Positions 24,635 to 33,028 of a stretch of 64,000 nucleotides of DNA are shown here, piece after piece; the first letter of the stretch is position 1, and each line of letters begins with the position of its first letter. The notes under the pieces were generated by a model. That model was given only the letters and a program-made list of their open reading frames with translations, made no database searches and had not been told where the DNA came from. Where the stretch lies: contig CANQIF010000003.1 in the NCBI GenBank assembly GCA_947623965.1, forward strand, positions 124,001-188,000. Direction: 5' to 3'. This stretch comes from an uncultured Alistipes sp. GTDB lineage: Bacteria > Bacteroidota > Bacteroidia > Bacteroidales > Rikenellaceae. Made by a program: the position numbers and the translations under genes.

Positions 24635-26368
24635 ATGAACAAGAAACTGATTCTGCTGGGACTCGCCCTCGCGGCGAGTGCGACGGCTGCCGTCGCCCAG
24701 TATCCCGCCGTCACCTCCGAGGCGGGAGCCGCCTATCGCCGCATGATGGAAAAGGAGCGCCGCCTCTCGGACGAGGCGTGGGAAAAGGCGCTCCCGATCG
24801 TCCTCAAGGAGGCCAGGGAGGGGCGCCCCTACGTGCCCTGGGCCCATCGCCCCTATGACCTGCCGCAGGCCCAGATTCCCGCCTTCCCGGGTGCCGAGGG
24901 GGGCGGCATGTACGCCTTCGGCGGCCGCGGCGGCAAGGTCATCACCGTGACGAACCTCAACGACCGCGGCCCCGGCTCCTTCCGCGAGGCCTGCGAGCAG
25001 GGCGGCGCGCGCATCGTCGTCTTCAACGTGGCGGGCGTCATCCGCCTCGAATCGCCCATCATCGTCCGCGCCCCCTACATCACCATCGTCGGTCAGACGG
25101 CCCCGGGCGACGGCGTCTGCATCGCGGGCGAGTCGTTCTGGGTCGACACGCACGATGTGGTGATCCGCCACATGCGCTTCCGCCGCGGCGAGACGAAGGT
25201 CTGGCACCGCGACGACTCGTTCGGCGGCAACCCCGTGGGCAACATCATGATCGACCACTGCTCCTGCACGTGGGGGCTCGACGAGAACATCTCCTTCTAC
25301 CGCCACATGTACGACCCGAGCGAGGGGCAGTACAAGACGACCCAAGAGAAACTGCCGACGGTGAACGTCACGATCCAGAACACGATCTCGGCCAAGGCGC
25401 TCGACACCTACAACCATGCTTTCGGGTCGACCCTGGGCGGCGAAAACGCCTCGTTCATGCGCAACCTCTGGGCCAGCAACAGCGGCCGCAACCCGTCGGT
25501 GGGGTGGAACGGCGTCTTCAACTTCGTCAACAACGTGGTCTTCAACTGGGTGCACCGCACGGTGGACGGCGGCGACTACACGGCCATGTTCAACATGATC
25601 AACAACTACTACAAGCCCGGCCCGGCCACGCCGAAGGCGACGCCCGTCGGACACCGCATCCTGAAGCCCGAATCGGGCCGCAGCAAGCTCAACTACAAGC
25701 AGTACGGCCGCGTCTATGCCGACGGCAACATCGTCGAGGGCTTCCCCGAGATCTCGGACGACAACTGGAAGGGCGGCATCCAGGTCGAGGACCAGCCCGA
25801 CACGGAGGGGTATACGGAGCAGATGCGCGCCTACGTCCCCTTCGAGATGCCCTACGTGCGCATCCTGTCGGCGGTCGGCGCCTATGACTTCGTCTTGGAG
25901 AACGCCGGTGCGACGATTCCCTGCCGCGATGCGGTCGACCGGGCCATCATCGAGGAGGTCCGCACGGGCGAGGCGGTCTACGACGCCGCCAAGGCCGAGG
26001 GGACGCGGGGCGATCTGTGGGGTCTCGCCGACCGCTCGAAGGCTCCGGACGGTACCTTCCGCTACCGCCGCCTGCCGAACGACTCCTACAAGCAGGGCAT
26101 CATCACCGACATCCGGCAGATGGGCGGTTATCCCGAGTACAAGGGCGAGCCCTACGTCGATACGGACGGCGACGGCATGCCCGATGCCTGGGAGGAGGCC
26201 AACGGGCTCGATCCGAACGATCCGTCGGACGCCAACGGCGACTGCACGGGCGACGGCTACACGAACATCGAGAAGTACATCAACGGCATCAGCACCAAAC
26301 ACAAGGTGGACTGGCGCGACCTGAACAACAACTACGACACGCTGGCCGCCAAGGGCAAGCTGATGTAG
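24635..26368 (+). CDS. Pectate lyase, polysaccharide lyase family 1
   Basis: 577-residue secreted enzyme that cleaves polygalacturonan by beta-elimination. Signal peptide about residues 1-21 (ALAASATAAVAQ). The PL1 beta-helix runs from about 80 to 480: AFPGAEGGGMYAFGGRGGKVITVTNL, then ITIVGQTAPGDGVCI, VVIRHMRFRRGE, the calcium-site-like MIDHCSCTWGLDEN and asparagine-ladder strands. The last ~65 residues contain calcium-binding repeats (DTDGDGMPDAWEEANGLDPNDPSDANG). It has its own promoter between SusD-A and DUF3826, which points to pectin as the target of locus A. Confidence 0.92.
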   Translation: MNKKLILLGLALAASATAAVAQYPAVTSEAGAAYRRMMEKERRLSDEAWEKALPIVLKEAREGRPYVPWAHRPYDLPQAQIPAFPGAEGGGMYAFGGRGGKVITVTNLNDRGPGSFREACEQGGARIVVFNVAGVIRLESPIIVRAPYITIVGQTAPGDGVCIAGESFWVDTHDVVIRHMRFRRGETKVWHRDDSFGGNPVGNIMIDHCSCTWGLDENISFYRHMYDPSEGQYKTTQEKLPTVNVTIQNTISAKALDTYNHAFGSTLGGENASFMRNLWASNSGRNPSVGWNGVFNFVNNVVFNWVHRTVDGGDYTAMFNMINNYYKPGPATPKATPVGHRILKPESGRSKLNYKQYGRVYADGNIVEGFPEISDDNWKGGIQVEDQPDTEGYTEQMRAYVPFEMPYVRILSAVGAYDFVLENAGATIPCRDAVDRAIIEEVRTGEAVYDAAKAEGTRGDLWGLADRSKAPDGTFRYRRLPNDSYKQGIITDIRQMGGYPEYKGEPYVDTDGDGMPDAWEEANGLDPNDPSDANGDCTGDGYTNIEKYINGISTKHKVDWRDLNNNYDTLAAKGKLM

Positions 26369-26420
26369 GGAATCTTGCGCGGGCCGCCGGGAGTGGGCCG
26401 GTTGCGGCTTCTCCCTACAC

Positions 26421-26876
26421 GGCCGCAGCCTGCGGGGCGCGCCTGCTTGCAAAAGCAGCGGGCCTCCGCGGGGGGGCGGCCGGCTGCGGTTCCTTTCCGG
26501 AACCGCCAATTCATAATTCAAGATTCAAAATTAAGCGGGGTTGTTTGCCACGTTTGGACATACGTCTCGATTCGGGTCGCAGCCTGCGGAGCGCACGCAC
26601 GAAGCGGACCTGCGGGACGCGAGCTGCGGGCCTCCGCCGCCGGAGGCTGCGGCCCGCCGACCTCTTGCGAGGTCGATCTTGACGGCGGTCCCGCAGCCGA
26701 ATTGCGACTGCTTTGTTAAGTGGCAGCCCCGCAGCCGAGCGGATGGGCCTGCGACGTAGAGGAGCAGCCCTCCGCCCGGGGGCGGCTGCGGGCTGCCGGT
26801 CGCTGCGCGACCGATTTTGCTTGCAAGCACTTTCACCAAAACCGGAGGCTGCGGGCTGCCGATCCCTGCGGGATCG
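26421..26876 (+). repeat. Intergenic GC-rich modular repeat, cluster 3
   Basis: Fills the gap between the pectate lyase and DUF3826 genes. Modules end in hairpins GCGGTTCC-tttcc-GGAACCGC (26486-26506), CGACCTC-ttgc-GAGGTCG (26658-26675), CGGTCGC-tgc-GCGACCG (26797-26813) and CGATCCC-tgc-GGGATCG (26860-26876). An A/T-rich linker lies at 26507-26534. No gene is present. Confidence 0.8.
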
Positions 26877-26947
26877 AACCTGCCCCCCCAAAAAACTCCC
26901 CAACCCCGCATAGAACCAACTGAAAACCAACCAACACCCATCCACCC

Positions 26948-27637
26948 ATGAAACGAATTCTGTTGAGTGCGTTCCTGCTGCTGGCCGTCGCGACGACCGC
27001 CGCAGCCGTGGAGCTGAAGAGCGAGGGCCGCGACGCCTCCTACGTAGAGACGATTCTCAAGCGGTCGCAGAAGATCGTCGACCGGCTCGGCATCGCCGAC
27101 GCCGCGACGGCCGAGACGGTGCGCAACATCATCGCCAACCGGTATTTCGAACTGAACGACATCTACGAGGAGCGCGACCGCCGTCTCGCCGCCGTCAAGG
27201 AGCAGGGGCTCGAGGGCGAGGCGAAGCGGATGGCGACGGAGCAGGCCGGCTATGAGGCCGACAGCAAGCTCTACCGCTCGCACTTCGCCTTCCCGGCCGC
27301 GCTGGCCATCTACCTTACGCCCGAGCAGGTCGAGGGGGTCAAGGACGGCATGACCTACGGCGTGTTGGAGGTGACCTACACGGCGACGCTCGACATGATC
27401 CCGTCGCTCACCGACGAGGAGAAGGCGCAGATCCGGGCCTGGCTCACGGAGGCCCGCGAGCTGGCGATGGACGCCGAGAACTCGAACAAGAAACACGGCG
27501 TCTTCGGCAAGTACAAGGGCCGCATCAACAACTACCTCGCCAAGCGCGGATACGACCTGACGGCCGAGCGCGCCGCCTGGTACAAGCGGATCGAAGCCCG
27601 CAAACAGGCCGAACAGAAGGCCGAACAGAAGCAATAG
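26948..27637 (+). CDS. DUF3826 domain secreted protein
   Basis: 229-residue protein with signal peptide (LSAFLLLAVATTAAA). The mature part is helical, beginning ASYVETILKRSQKIVDRLGIADAATAETVRNII, with YGVLEVTYTATLDMIPSLTDEEKAQI and a KHGVFGKYKGRINNYLAKRGYDL core, matching DUF3826. The family is of unknown function and is found in Bacteroidetes pectin loci, which fits the adjacent PL1 gene. The last residues (EARKQAEQKAEQKQ) are a low-complexity AEQ repeat whose DNA continues past the stop codon in a degenerate form. Confidence 0.8.
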   Translation: MKRILLSAFLLLAVATTAAAVELKSEGRDASYVETILKRSQKIVDRLGIADAATAETVRNIIANRYFELNDIYEERDRRLAAVKEQGLEGEAKRMATEQAGYEADSKLYRSHFAFPAALAIYLTPEQVEGVKDGMTYGVLEVTYTATLDMIPSLTDEEKAQIRAWLTEARELAMDAENSNKKHGVFGKYKGRINNYLAKRGYDLTAERAAWYKRIEARKQAEQKAEQKQ

Positions 27638-27784
27638 TCCCGAACAGCAGCAGCCGGCCGAACAGCCGCAAAAAGCTGAACAGTAGTAAAAAGCCGAACA
27701 GCCGCAGTGGCAAGCCGAACTGCAGCTGCAAAAATCCGAATACTCCGTAAGTGCGGAACCGCCCTCCCGGTTCCCGCCGCACAG

Positions 27785-27813
27785 CGCGGCCCGAGCGACA
27801 AGCCCGGGCCGCG
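27785..27813 (+). terminator. GC-rich hairpin downstream of DUF3826
   Basis: CGCGGCCCG (27785-27793) pairs perfectly with CGGGCCGCG (27805-27813). The following bases are only weakly T-rich (TCTTCAT), so termination is plausible but not certain. It also separates the locus from the convergent phage-like module. Confidence 0.5.
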
Positions 27814-27850
27814 TCTTCATACCCCCCCCCAAAAAAATAATTTTGAATTT

Positions 27851-28252
27851 TTAATTTTCAAAAAGCCTCCACCCCTCGGCGACTGCCTCGGCATCGGCCT
27901 CCGTGCCGTTTTCGATGCGCGTCATGGCGGCGGCGAGGGGAAGCATCGTGCTGCGGTCGTGCGGGTCGATCTCCTGCCCCGGCGCGAAGCCCGTCATCCG
28001 GCAGAGGCCCCGCACATAGGCTTCCGTGTCGTTCTCGACGGGCGGCGCCCAGCGGGCGATCATCGCATCGAGCCGCCGCAGGCCGTAGCGCCGCCGGTAG
28101 GTGTCGAAGAGGACGAAGAGGGCCCGGTAGCCCCAGGCGAGGCTCTCGAACTGTTTGAAGGCGGGATCGCGCGAGGGGACCACCTCGCCCCGGAAGCGGG
28201 TCGCCGAGCGGCGGATGTTGCCCGGGTTGCAGTTGGCGAGCCCCCTATTCAT
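27851..28252 (-). CDS. Phage-type structural protein P5/lysis muramidase-like protein
   Basis: 133-residue protein starting MNRGLANCNPGNIRRSATRFRG. It matches the small family annotated in Bacteroidetes prophages as structural protein P5, thought to be a peptidoglycan-degrading enzyme (NPGNIR start, DPAFKQFESLAWGYRALFVLFDTYRRRYGLRRL core, IARWAPPVENDTEAYVRGLCRMTG). It overlaps the holin gene by 8 bp and ends the leftward phage-like module, which fits a lysis role. No signal peptide, consistent with holin-dependent release. Confidence 0.75.
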   Translation of the reverse strand: MNRGLANCNPGNIRRSATRFRGEVVPSRDPAFKQFESLAWGYRALFVLFDTYRRRYGLRRLDAMIARWAPPVENDTEAYVRGLCRMTGFAPGQEIDPHDRSTMLPLAAAMTRIENGTEADAEAVAEGWRLFEN

Positions 28253-28670
28253 CGCCCACCTCCTTTCGGATGCGGCGGCGCACGCAGCGGCGCAGCCAGC
28301 GGAAGACGGGCGTGTCGGCGAGCTGCGAGGCGTTTTCGAGGAAGGACCACAGCTCGACCGAGCAGGTGAAGCCCGCGAAGAGCCGCGCGAGCGAGAGCCC
28401 CGGGGTTTCCAGCAGGAAACACTCCATGAGCCAGAGCAGCGCCAGCGCCGTGATCGTAAGGGCCGCCTTGGAGACCGTGCGCCAGGCGAGGCGGCTCTCG
28501 AAGTACCAGCGGCGCCCGGCGCGCCGCGCCGCGGCGCAGTCGGCGGCCACGCCCGTGAGGAAATCGACCGCGATGAAGGTCATGAGACACCCCGCAAGGG
28601 GGCCGATCGGCGCGAAGAGGGCCGCCAGGGCGGCTGCGGCGCCGCTAACGGGTTTGAACAAAGCCTCCAT
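28245..28670 (-). CDS. Phage holin family protein
   Basis: 141-residue membrane protein with about three or four hydrophobic segments: GAAAALAALFAPIGPLAGCLMTFIAVDFLTGVAAD, then TVSKAALTITALALLWLMECFLL and a third near LFAGFTCSVELWSFLENA. This matches the phage_holin_4/toxin-secretion holin family common in Bacteroidetes prophages. A basic tail (RWLRRCVRRRIRKEV) faces the cytoplasm. It overlaps the upstream gene by 26 bp and the lysis gene by 8 bp, forming a holin-endolysin pair. Confidence 0.8.
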   Translation of the reverse strand: MEALFKPVSGAAAALAALFAPIGPLAGCLMTFIAVDFLTGVAADCAAARRAGRRWYFESRLAWRTVSKAALTITALALLWLMECFLLETPGLSLARLFAGFTCSVELWSFLENASQLADTPVFRWLRRCVRRRIRKEVGDE

Positions 28671-29118
28671 CAGTCGTACAGCGGTGCAGCGGGTTGCGGT
28701 CGGGATCGTATTCGGGGAAGTCGGCGCCGTGGGCGTCGAGGTAATCCGCGGCGCGGCGCAGGAGGGTCTGCGCCTGCCGGCGCAGCGCGCGGAGCCGATA
28801 GCGGAGCGCCTCGGCGGAGGGTTCGGCGCCGTCGTCGCTGCGGGGCGCCAGCGTGCCGATGCGTGCCGTGCGCAGGTCGAGCCGCGGCTGGACGAGCAGC
28901 CGCGTCCAGCAGGCCAGCGCCGGGGCGAGATAGTCGGCCGTGAAGTCGGGATAGGCCCCCTCGAGGAGGCGGTCGTGGAGCGCCGGCCCCAGGACGGGGC
29001 GCAGGTAGCGGGCCTCGGCGGCGGCGATGTCGGCCGCGGCGAGGGTTTCGGGTGGCAGGGGCTCGCTCGCGCCGAAGGCGAGCCGCAGCACCTGCACGGG
29101 AGTGAGGAGTGTTTTCAT
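28645..29118 (-). CDS. DUF6712-like phage head/connector protein
   Basis: 157-residue protein starting MKTLLTPVQVLRLAF. It resembles small DUF6712 proteins that follow portal and capsid genes in Bacteroidetes prophages, and by position may be a head-tail connector. Helical, with no membrane segment; sequence includes IAAAEARYLRPVLGPALHDRLLEG and a C-terminal HRCTTDGGFVQTR. The start is fixed by an ATGA overlap with the portal gene. Family assignment is from recall and gene context. Confidence 0.55.
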   Translation of the reverse strand: MKTLLTPVQVLRLAFGASEPLPPETLAAADIAAAEARYLRPVLGPALHDRLLEGAYPDFTADYLAPALACWTRLLVQPRLDLRTARIGTLAPRSDDGAEPSAEALRYRLRALRRQAQTLLRRAADYLDAHGADFPEYDPDRNPLHRCTTDGGFVQTR

Positions 29119-30341
29119 CCGTCGATGGATCTGATGTTGTACTTGGTGATTTCGGAGAGGAACTGCTGTTGTTTCGGGTCGTCGGGATCGTAGGCGAGGC
29201 CGTCGGCCTTGCGGGCCTCCCAGACCTTCATGTAGATGGGTTTCGAGCGGGTCGGCGGGCGGTTGACCACCGCGAGCGACGAGCAGTCGAGCCCCAGCAC
29301 GGCGGCGATCGCCGCCCGGACGGGCTCCAGCAGCTCGGCCTGCTCGGCGAGGATCACCGTGTTGAGGGCCACCTCGTACTCCTGGAGGATCCGCTCCGAG
29401 TCGAACCCCGCGGCATAGTCGAGACCGCTCAGGGTGCGGAACCAGGAGTGGGCGACGACGATGTCGGTCACGGCCTGCTCGTGCAGGGCCCGCCAGTCGC
29501 CGTCGTTGGAGGACTCGATGGGGATGAAGCGCGAATGGTCGTTCTCGGCGCCGTCGCGCAGGACGAACATCACCTGCCCGGGGTTGCCGGCGAACTTCCG
29601 CTCCGCGAGGCGGACGATCCGTTCGGCGTCGGTGTCGTTGTCCACGGTCGAGTCGAGCATCATGACGCCCGAGAGCTGGAAGGCGTTGTCGAGCCGCGAG
29701 ATGTTCCAGCAGTCGGTCTTGTAGGCGATGGCCGAGACGTTGAGGCCGGCGATGTAGGAGGGGACGCCGTAGTGTTCGAACATCGGCTCGTAATCCCGGT
29801 AGTGGATGACCGCGCGCAGCGTGCCGTCCGCCTGCGGCTCGTAGCGGGGGTAGAGGGGAAGCGTCCGCGCCTCGGCCGGCCGGAAGCGGCGCCAGTCGTG
29901 GTGCAGCAGGAGGTGGCAGCCGTCGCGGGCGAGGCGGCAGCGCGAGGCGTCCTGGTGGTAGAGGGCCAGAAAGGTATGCGAAGGGTCGGTCACGACCTCC
30001 AGAAAGGCGTTGCCGAAGAGGGCCTTGTCGAAGGCGAGCTTGTTGAGGACCTGGCGCAGCGATTCGCCCGCGCCGTTCACGCAGCGGAGGAAGGCCGCCA
30101 GACGGGGCTCGTTCTCGTCGCAGACGCACCCCTTGCCCGAGATGTAGTCGGCCTTGTCGTTGATGATGCGGCGGTGGGTGGTCGAGCGCCGCGCCATGAG
30201 GGCCAGCGCATAGGGGAAGAGGTTGTCGTCGCCCCAGCGCCAGAAGCGGTCGCTCTCGACGCGGGCGGCCCCCAGCAGGTAGGGATCCGTGCGGTTTGCC
30301 GGGGCGGCCGTACGGGTCCGGATTCGGTTTTTCTTGTGCAT
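29115..30341 (-). CDS. Phage portal protein
   Basis: 408-residue portal-like protein, the ring through which DNA enters a capsid. Features include WRWGDDNLFPYALALMARRSTTHRRIINDKADYISGKGC, the KLAFDKALFGNAFLEVV and YYG-type core, and a C-terminal SSNDGDWRALHEQAVTDIVVAHSWFRTLSGLDYAAGFDSERILQEYEVALNTVI region, characteristic of Bacteroidetes portal proteins. The start at 30341 is chosen by the MHKKNRIRTRT N terminus. It lies between the capsid gene and the DUF6712 gene, a normal phage order. Confidence 0.85.
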   Translation of the reverse strand: MHKKNRIRTRTAAPANRTDPYLLGAARVESDRFWRWGDDNLFPYALALMARRSTTHRRIINDKADYISGKGCVCDENEPRLAAFLRCVNGAGESLRQVLNKLAFDKALFGNAFLEVVTDPSHTFLALYHQDASRCRLARDGCHLLLHHDWRRFRPAEARTLPLYPRYEPQADGTLRAVIHYRDYEPMFEHYGVPSYIAGLNVSAIAYKTDCWNISRLDNAFQLSGVMMLDSTVDNDTDAERIVRLAERKFAGNPGQVMFVLRDGAENDHSRFIPIESSNDGDWRALHEQAVTDIVVAHSWFRTLSGLDYAAGFDSERILQEYEVALNTVILAEQAELLEPVRAAIAAVLGLDCSSLAVVNRPPTRSKPIYMKVWEARKADGLAYDPDDPKQQQFLSEITKYNIRSIDG

Positions 30342-30424
30342 GGTCGGTTGTGGTTGGGTGGAAAAAGGGGCCCGGGAGGGGGGGGATCCCTCCCGGGGCC
30401 CCGCTGAAGGGCTTTCAGGGGGCT

Positions 30425-31405
30425 TTAGGCCGTGCGGTGGGCGTAGATGAGCATCCCCTCGTCGAGCACCTCGCAGCCGGCGAGGAAGACGGCGCGCTGG
30501 CGGTTCTCCATCTCGTCGGGGTTGTACCACATGCGCACCTCGTTGCCGGGGGCGTCGGCCGTGTTGACCGCGAGGATCAGGTTGCGGCGGTCGGTGAGCA
30601 GACAGAAGGATTTGTGGAACGAGGTGTTGTTCAGGTAGGCTTCGAGCCGCACATCGACGACCGGGATGCCGTGGTAGGTGAGCTCGCGGCGGCCGTCGAT
30701 CCGCTCGCGGTAGGCGGCGTCGCCGCCCTGCGCGTCGAGGTACTTCTCGTAGAGGTAGTAGAGGTCCGAGGTGACGAAGAAGGCGAGCTGCCCCTCGGCC
30801 TTGGCGTCGCGCAGACGGGCGTCGGCCTGCTGCCACAGCGCATCGAAGAGGGTGATGATGTAGTCCTTCTCGCCGAGGTTCGCCGCCGTGTAGCTCTTGT
30901 AGCTGATGCGCTCGTTGTCCACGGCGTCGCGGAAGAACTTCAGGAAGCCGTCGAAGGTGTTGTAGCCCGTGGCGGCCGAGCTGTCGCCGATCCACATCGT
31001 GGCGCGGATGTTCTCGGCGATCACCTGCCGGAAGAGGCTCGTCTCGGCCTCCTCGAGCACGGTGCCCGTGAGGTCCTCCATGTTGACGTCGGGGCGGGCG
31101 GAGATCTGCTCGTAGACGAGCGAGAAGTAGTCGGCGGCCGAGAAACCGAGCTCGGCCTTGACGCGGTGCATGGCGATCTGCTTCTGGTATTTCCGCGCCG
31201 GGTCGCCGCCCGTCCAGCCTGCGGCGGTGAACTTCTGCAGGGCGTTGCGCTGCCCGTCCCAGAGCTGCACGACGGTCGGCAGCGGCATGTTGTAGAGCAC
31301 GCGGATTCCCAGCGCTTCGGCCGAGGGGCCCGTCAGCATCGGGCGGAAAAAGATACGTTCGACATCGTTGCCGGTGTACTGTTTGGCGGTTTCGAGGTAG
31401 TTCAT
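30425..31405 (-). CDS. Phage major capsid protein
   Basis: 326-residue major capsid-type protein: MNYLETAKQYTGNDVERIFFRPMLTGPS start, then LYNMPLPTVVQLWDG and a central FVTSDLYYLYEKYLDAQGGD region. The final part includes GIPVVDVRLEAYL and a NLILAVNTADAPGNEVRMWYNPDEMENRQRAVFLAGCEVLDEGMLIY stretch typical of HK97-like capsids of Bacteroidetes phages. The open frame is intact. Upstream, 700 bp of host-type intergenic repeats separate it from the protease gene, unusual for a phage head operon. Confidence 0.82.
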   Translation of the reverse strand: MNYLETAKQYTGNDVERIFFRPMLTGPSAEALGIRVLYNMPLPTVVQLWDGQRNALQKFTAAGWTGGDPARKYQKQIAMHRVKAELGFSAADYFSLVYEQISARPDVNMEDLTGTVLEEAETSLFRQVIAENIRATMWIGDSSAATGYNTFDGFLKFFRDAVDNERISYKSYTAANLGEKDYIITLFDALWQQADARLRDAKAEGQLAFFVTSDLYYLYEKYLDAQGGDAAYRERIDGRRELTYHGIPVVDVRLEAYLNNTSFHKSFCLLTDRRNLILAVNTADAPGNEVRMWYNPDEMENRQRAVFLAGCEVLDEGMLIYAHRTA

Positions 31406-31445
31406 GGTGGAAATGAAAAATGAAAAATTAGAAATGAAAAATTAA

Positions 31446-32062
31446 AAATGGGGGCGCAGCCTGCGGAGCGCTTGCACAAGCGGACCTGCGGACGCAATGG
31501 ATTGGGTGTAAAAGCCCGCAGCCGAGCGGACGGGCTTGCTTTCGAGCAGCGCGAGGATGCAGCCCTCCGCCGGGGGGCGGCTGCGGGCTGCTGCGGCTTC
31601 TCGGAAGCCGCAAAGGCTAAAAGCAAAAGGAAGCGCGGTTGTCCGGTGTTCGCGGGCTGCAGCTTGCGAAGTGCCTGCACGAGCGGACCTGCGGGACGCG
31701 AGCAGCGGGCCTTCGCGGGGCGAAGCTGCGGCCCGCTGCGGTTCCGTTCGGAACCGCAAATTCATAATTCAAGATTCAAAATTATGAAATCGGGCTACAG
31801 CCTGCGGAGTGCTCGCCTGCGGCATAAGGAGCTGCGGGCCTCCGCTGCCGGGAGGCTGCGGCCCGCTCGGCCTTTGCAAGGCCGATTCCCAAGCGAGGCA
31901 AGCCCTCCGCCCGGGGGCGGCTGCGGGCTGCTGCAGCCTTTGCAAGGCTGCAATTAAAAATGAAGAATTAAAAACGATCCCCGGATCGCAGCCTGCGGAG
32001 TGTGTAAGGAGCTGCGGGCCTCCGCCGCCCCAGGCTGCGGTCCGCTGCGCCCTCCCGGGCGC
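31446..32062 (+). repeat. Intergenic GC-rich modular repeat, cluster 4 (inside phage module)
   Basis: Roughly 620 bp between capsid and protease genes. Terminal hairpins: TGCGGCTTC-tcg-GAAGCCGCA (31591-31611), TGCGGTTCC-gttc-GGAACCGCA (31737-31758), TCGGCCTT-tgc-AAGGCCGA (31867-31885), TGCAGCCTT-tgc-AAGGCTGCA (31931-31951), TGCGCCC-tccc-GGGCGCA (32045-32062). An A/T-rich linker lies at 31758-31788. No gene. Confidence 0.8.
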
Positions 32063-32118
32063 AAATACTTGGCGGAGGGCTGCGTCCCGCCCTTCGTTTG
32101 CGGGTTCCCGCTTCGCGG

Positions 32119-32991
32119 CTATCCGCGGCTGAAAGCGGCGGCATCTTCGGCATAGGCGCGTTCGTTGGGCGAGCGGCAGGGCTCGCCGAAGGAGGGATCC
32201 TCGGTCGGAAGCGTCCGCGTCGGTTCGATGCGCTGCAGCGCCGCCGAGGCGGCTGCCTCGCGCCGGGCGGCGATCTCCCGCTCGAAGTGCAGCACGTTGC
32301 GGTCCGCCGGCAGCGGCTGCGGCTTTTCGAGCCCGACGGCCGTCAGCAGCCGGCGCCAGCCGCTCACGAGGTTCCGCACGGCCCGCGGCTGCTCCGCCGC
32401 CCCGGCGGGATCGATGAGACGGTCGGCCAGCCCCGCCGCGATCGCCTCCTCGGGCGAGAGCCAGCGCCCGTTGCCGCTGTTCTCGGCCATCAGGACCCCG
32501 AACTCCTCCGGGGTGCGCCCCGAACGGGCGGCGTAGAGGGCGGCGAGCCGTTCGTCGGTGGCCTGCAGCAGTTCGAGCTGCGCCCCGAGGTCGTCGGCGT
32601 TCCCCTCCGTCGCGCACGAGGCGCGGTGGATGAGATAGAGGGCGTTGGCCGAGAGCTCGCGGCACCCCTCGGAGGCGGCCTGGGCGATGATCGTGGCGGC
32701 CGAGGCGGTGTAGCCGTAGCAGCGGGTGGTGATGCGTCCGCCGAGCTGGCGGAGAGCGTCGTGGATCAGCAGGGCGTCGTTCACGTCGCCGCCCGTCGAA
32801 CGGATCGTGACGATCACTTCGGGGGCCTCGATCGCGGCGATCCGGGCCACCGTCTCGCGGAAACGCTCGTAGGTCGCCACCCGCTCGGCGGGTTCGTCGA
32901 ACTGCCACGCTTCGGGGACGCCGATCGTCCCCTCGATTTCGATGCGGCAGACCTCGTCCGCCCGGTCATCGATGTGGATGTGGGTTTTCAT
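32119..32991 (-). CDS. ClpP-like phage head maturation protease
   Basis: 290-residue serine protease of the ClpP/S49-related prohead type. It has VTIRSTGGDVNDALLIHDAL (like the ClpP SPGGD motif), the nucleophile in GYTASAATIIAQAA (S97) and histidine in LYLIHRAS (H122). The aspartate may lie near residue 135-145. A C-terminal scaffold-like helical region (about 225-290) follows. In phages such proteins trim the scaffold and capsid. The start at 32991 (MKTHIHIDD) fits the domain. The capsid gene lies downstream beyond an intergenic repeat cluster. Confidence 0.82.
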   Translation of the reverse strand: MKTHIHIDDRADEVCRIEIEGTIGVPEAWQFDEPAERVATYERFRETVARIAAIEAPEVIVTIRSTGGDVNDALLIHDALRQLGGRITTRCYGYTASAATIIAQAASEGCRELSANALYLIHRASCATEGNADDLGAQLELLQATDERLAALYAARSGRTPEEFGVLMAENSGNGRWLSPEEAIAAGLADRLIDPAGAAEQPRAVRNLVSGWRRLLTAVGLEKPQPLPADRNVLHFEREIAARREAAASAALQRIEPTRTLPTEDPSFGEPCRSPNERAYAEDAAAFSRG

Positions 32992-33028
32992 CTGGGTTCG
33001 GTAAAAGGATTTGACAAGAAAAGGAAGC

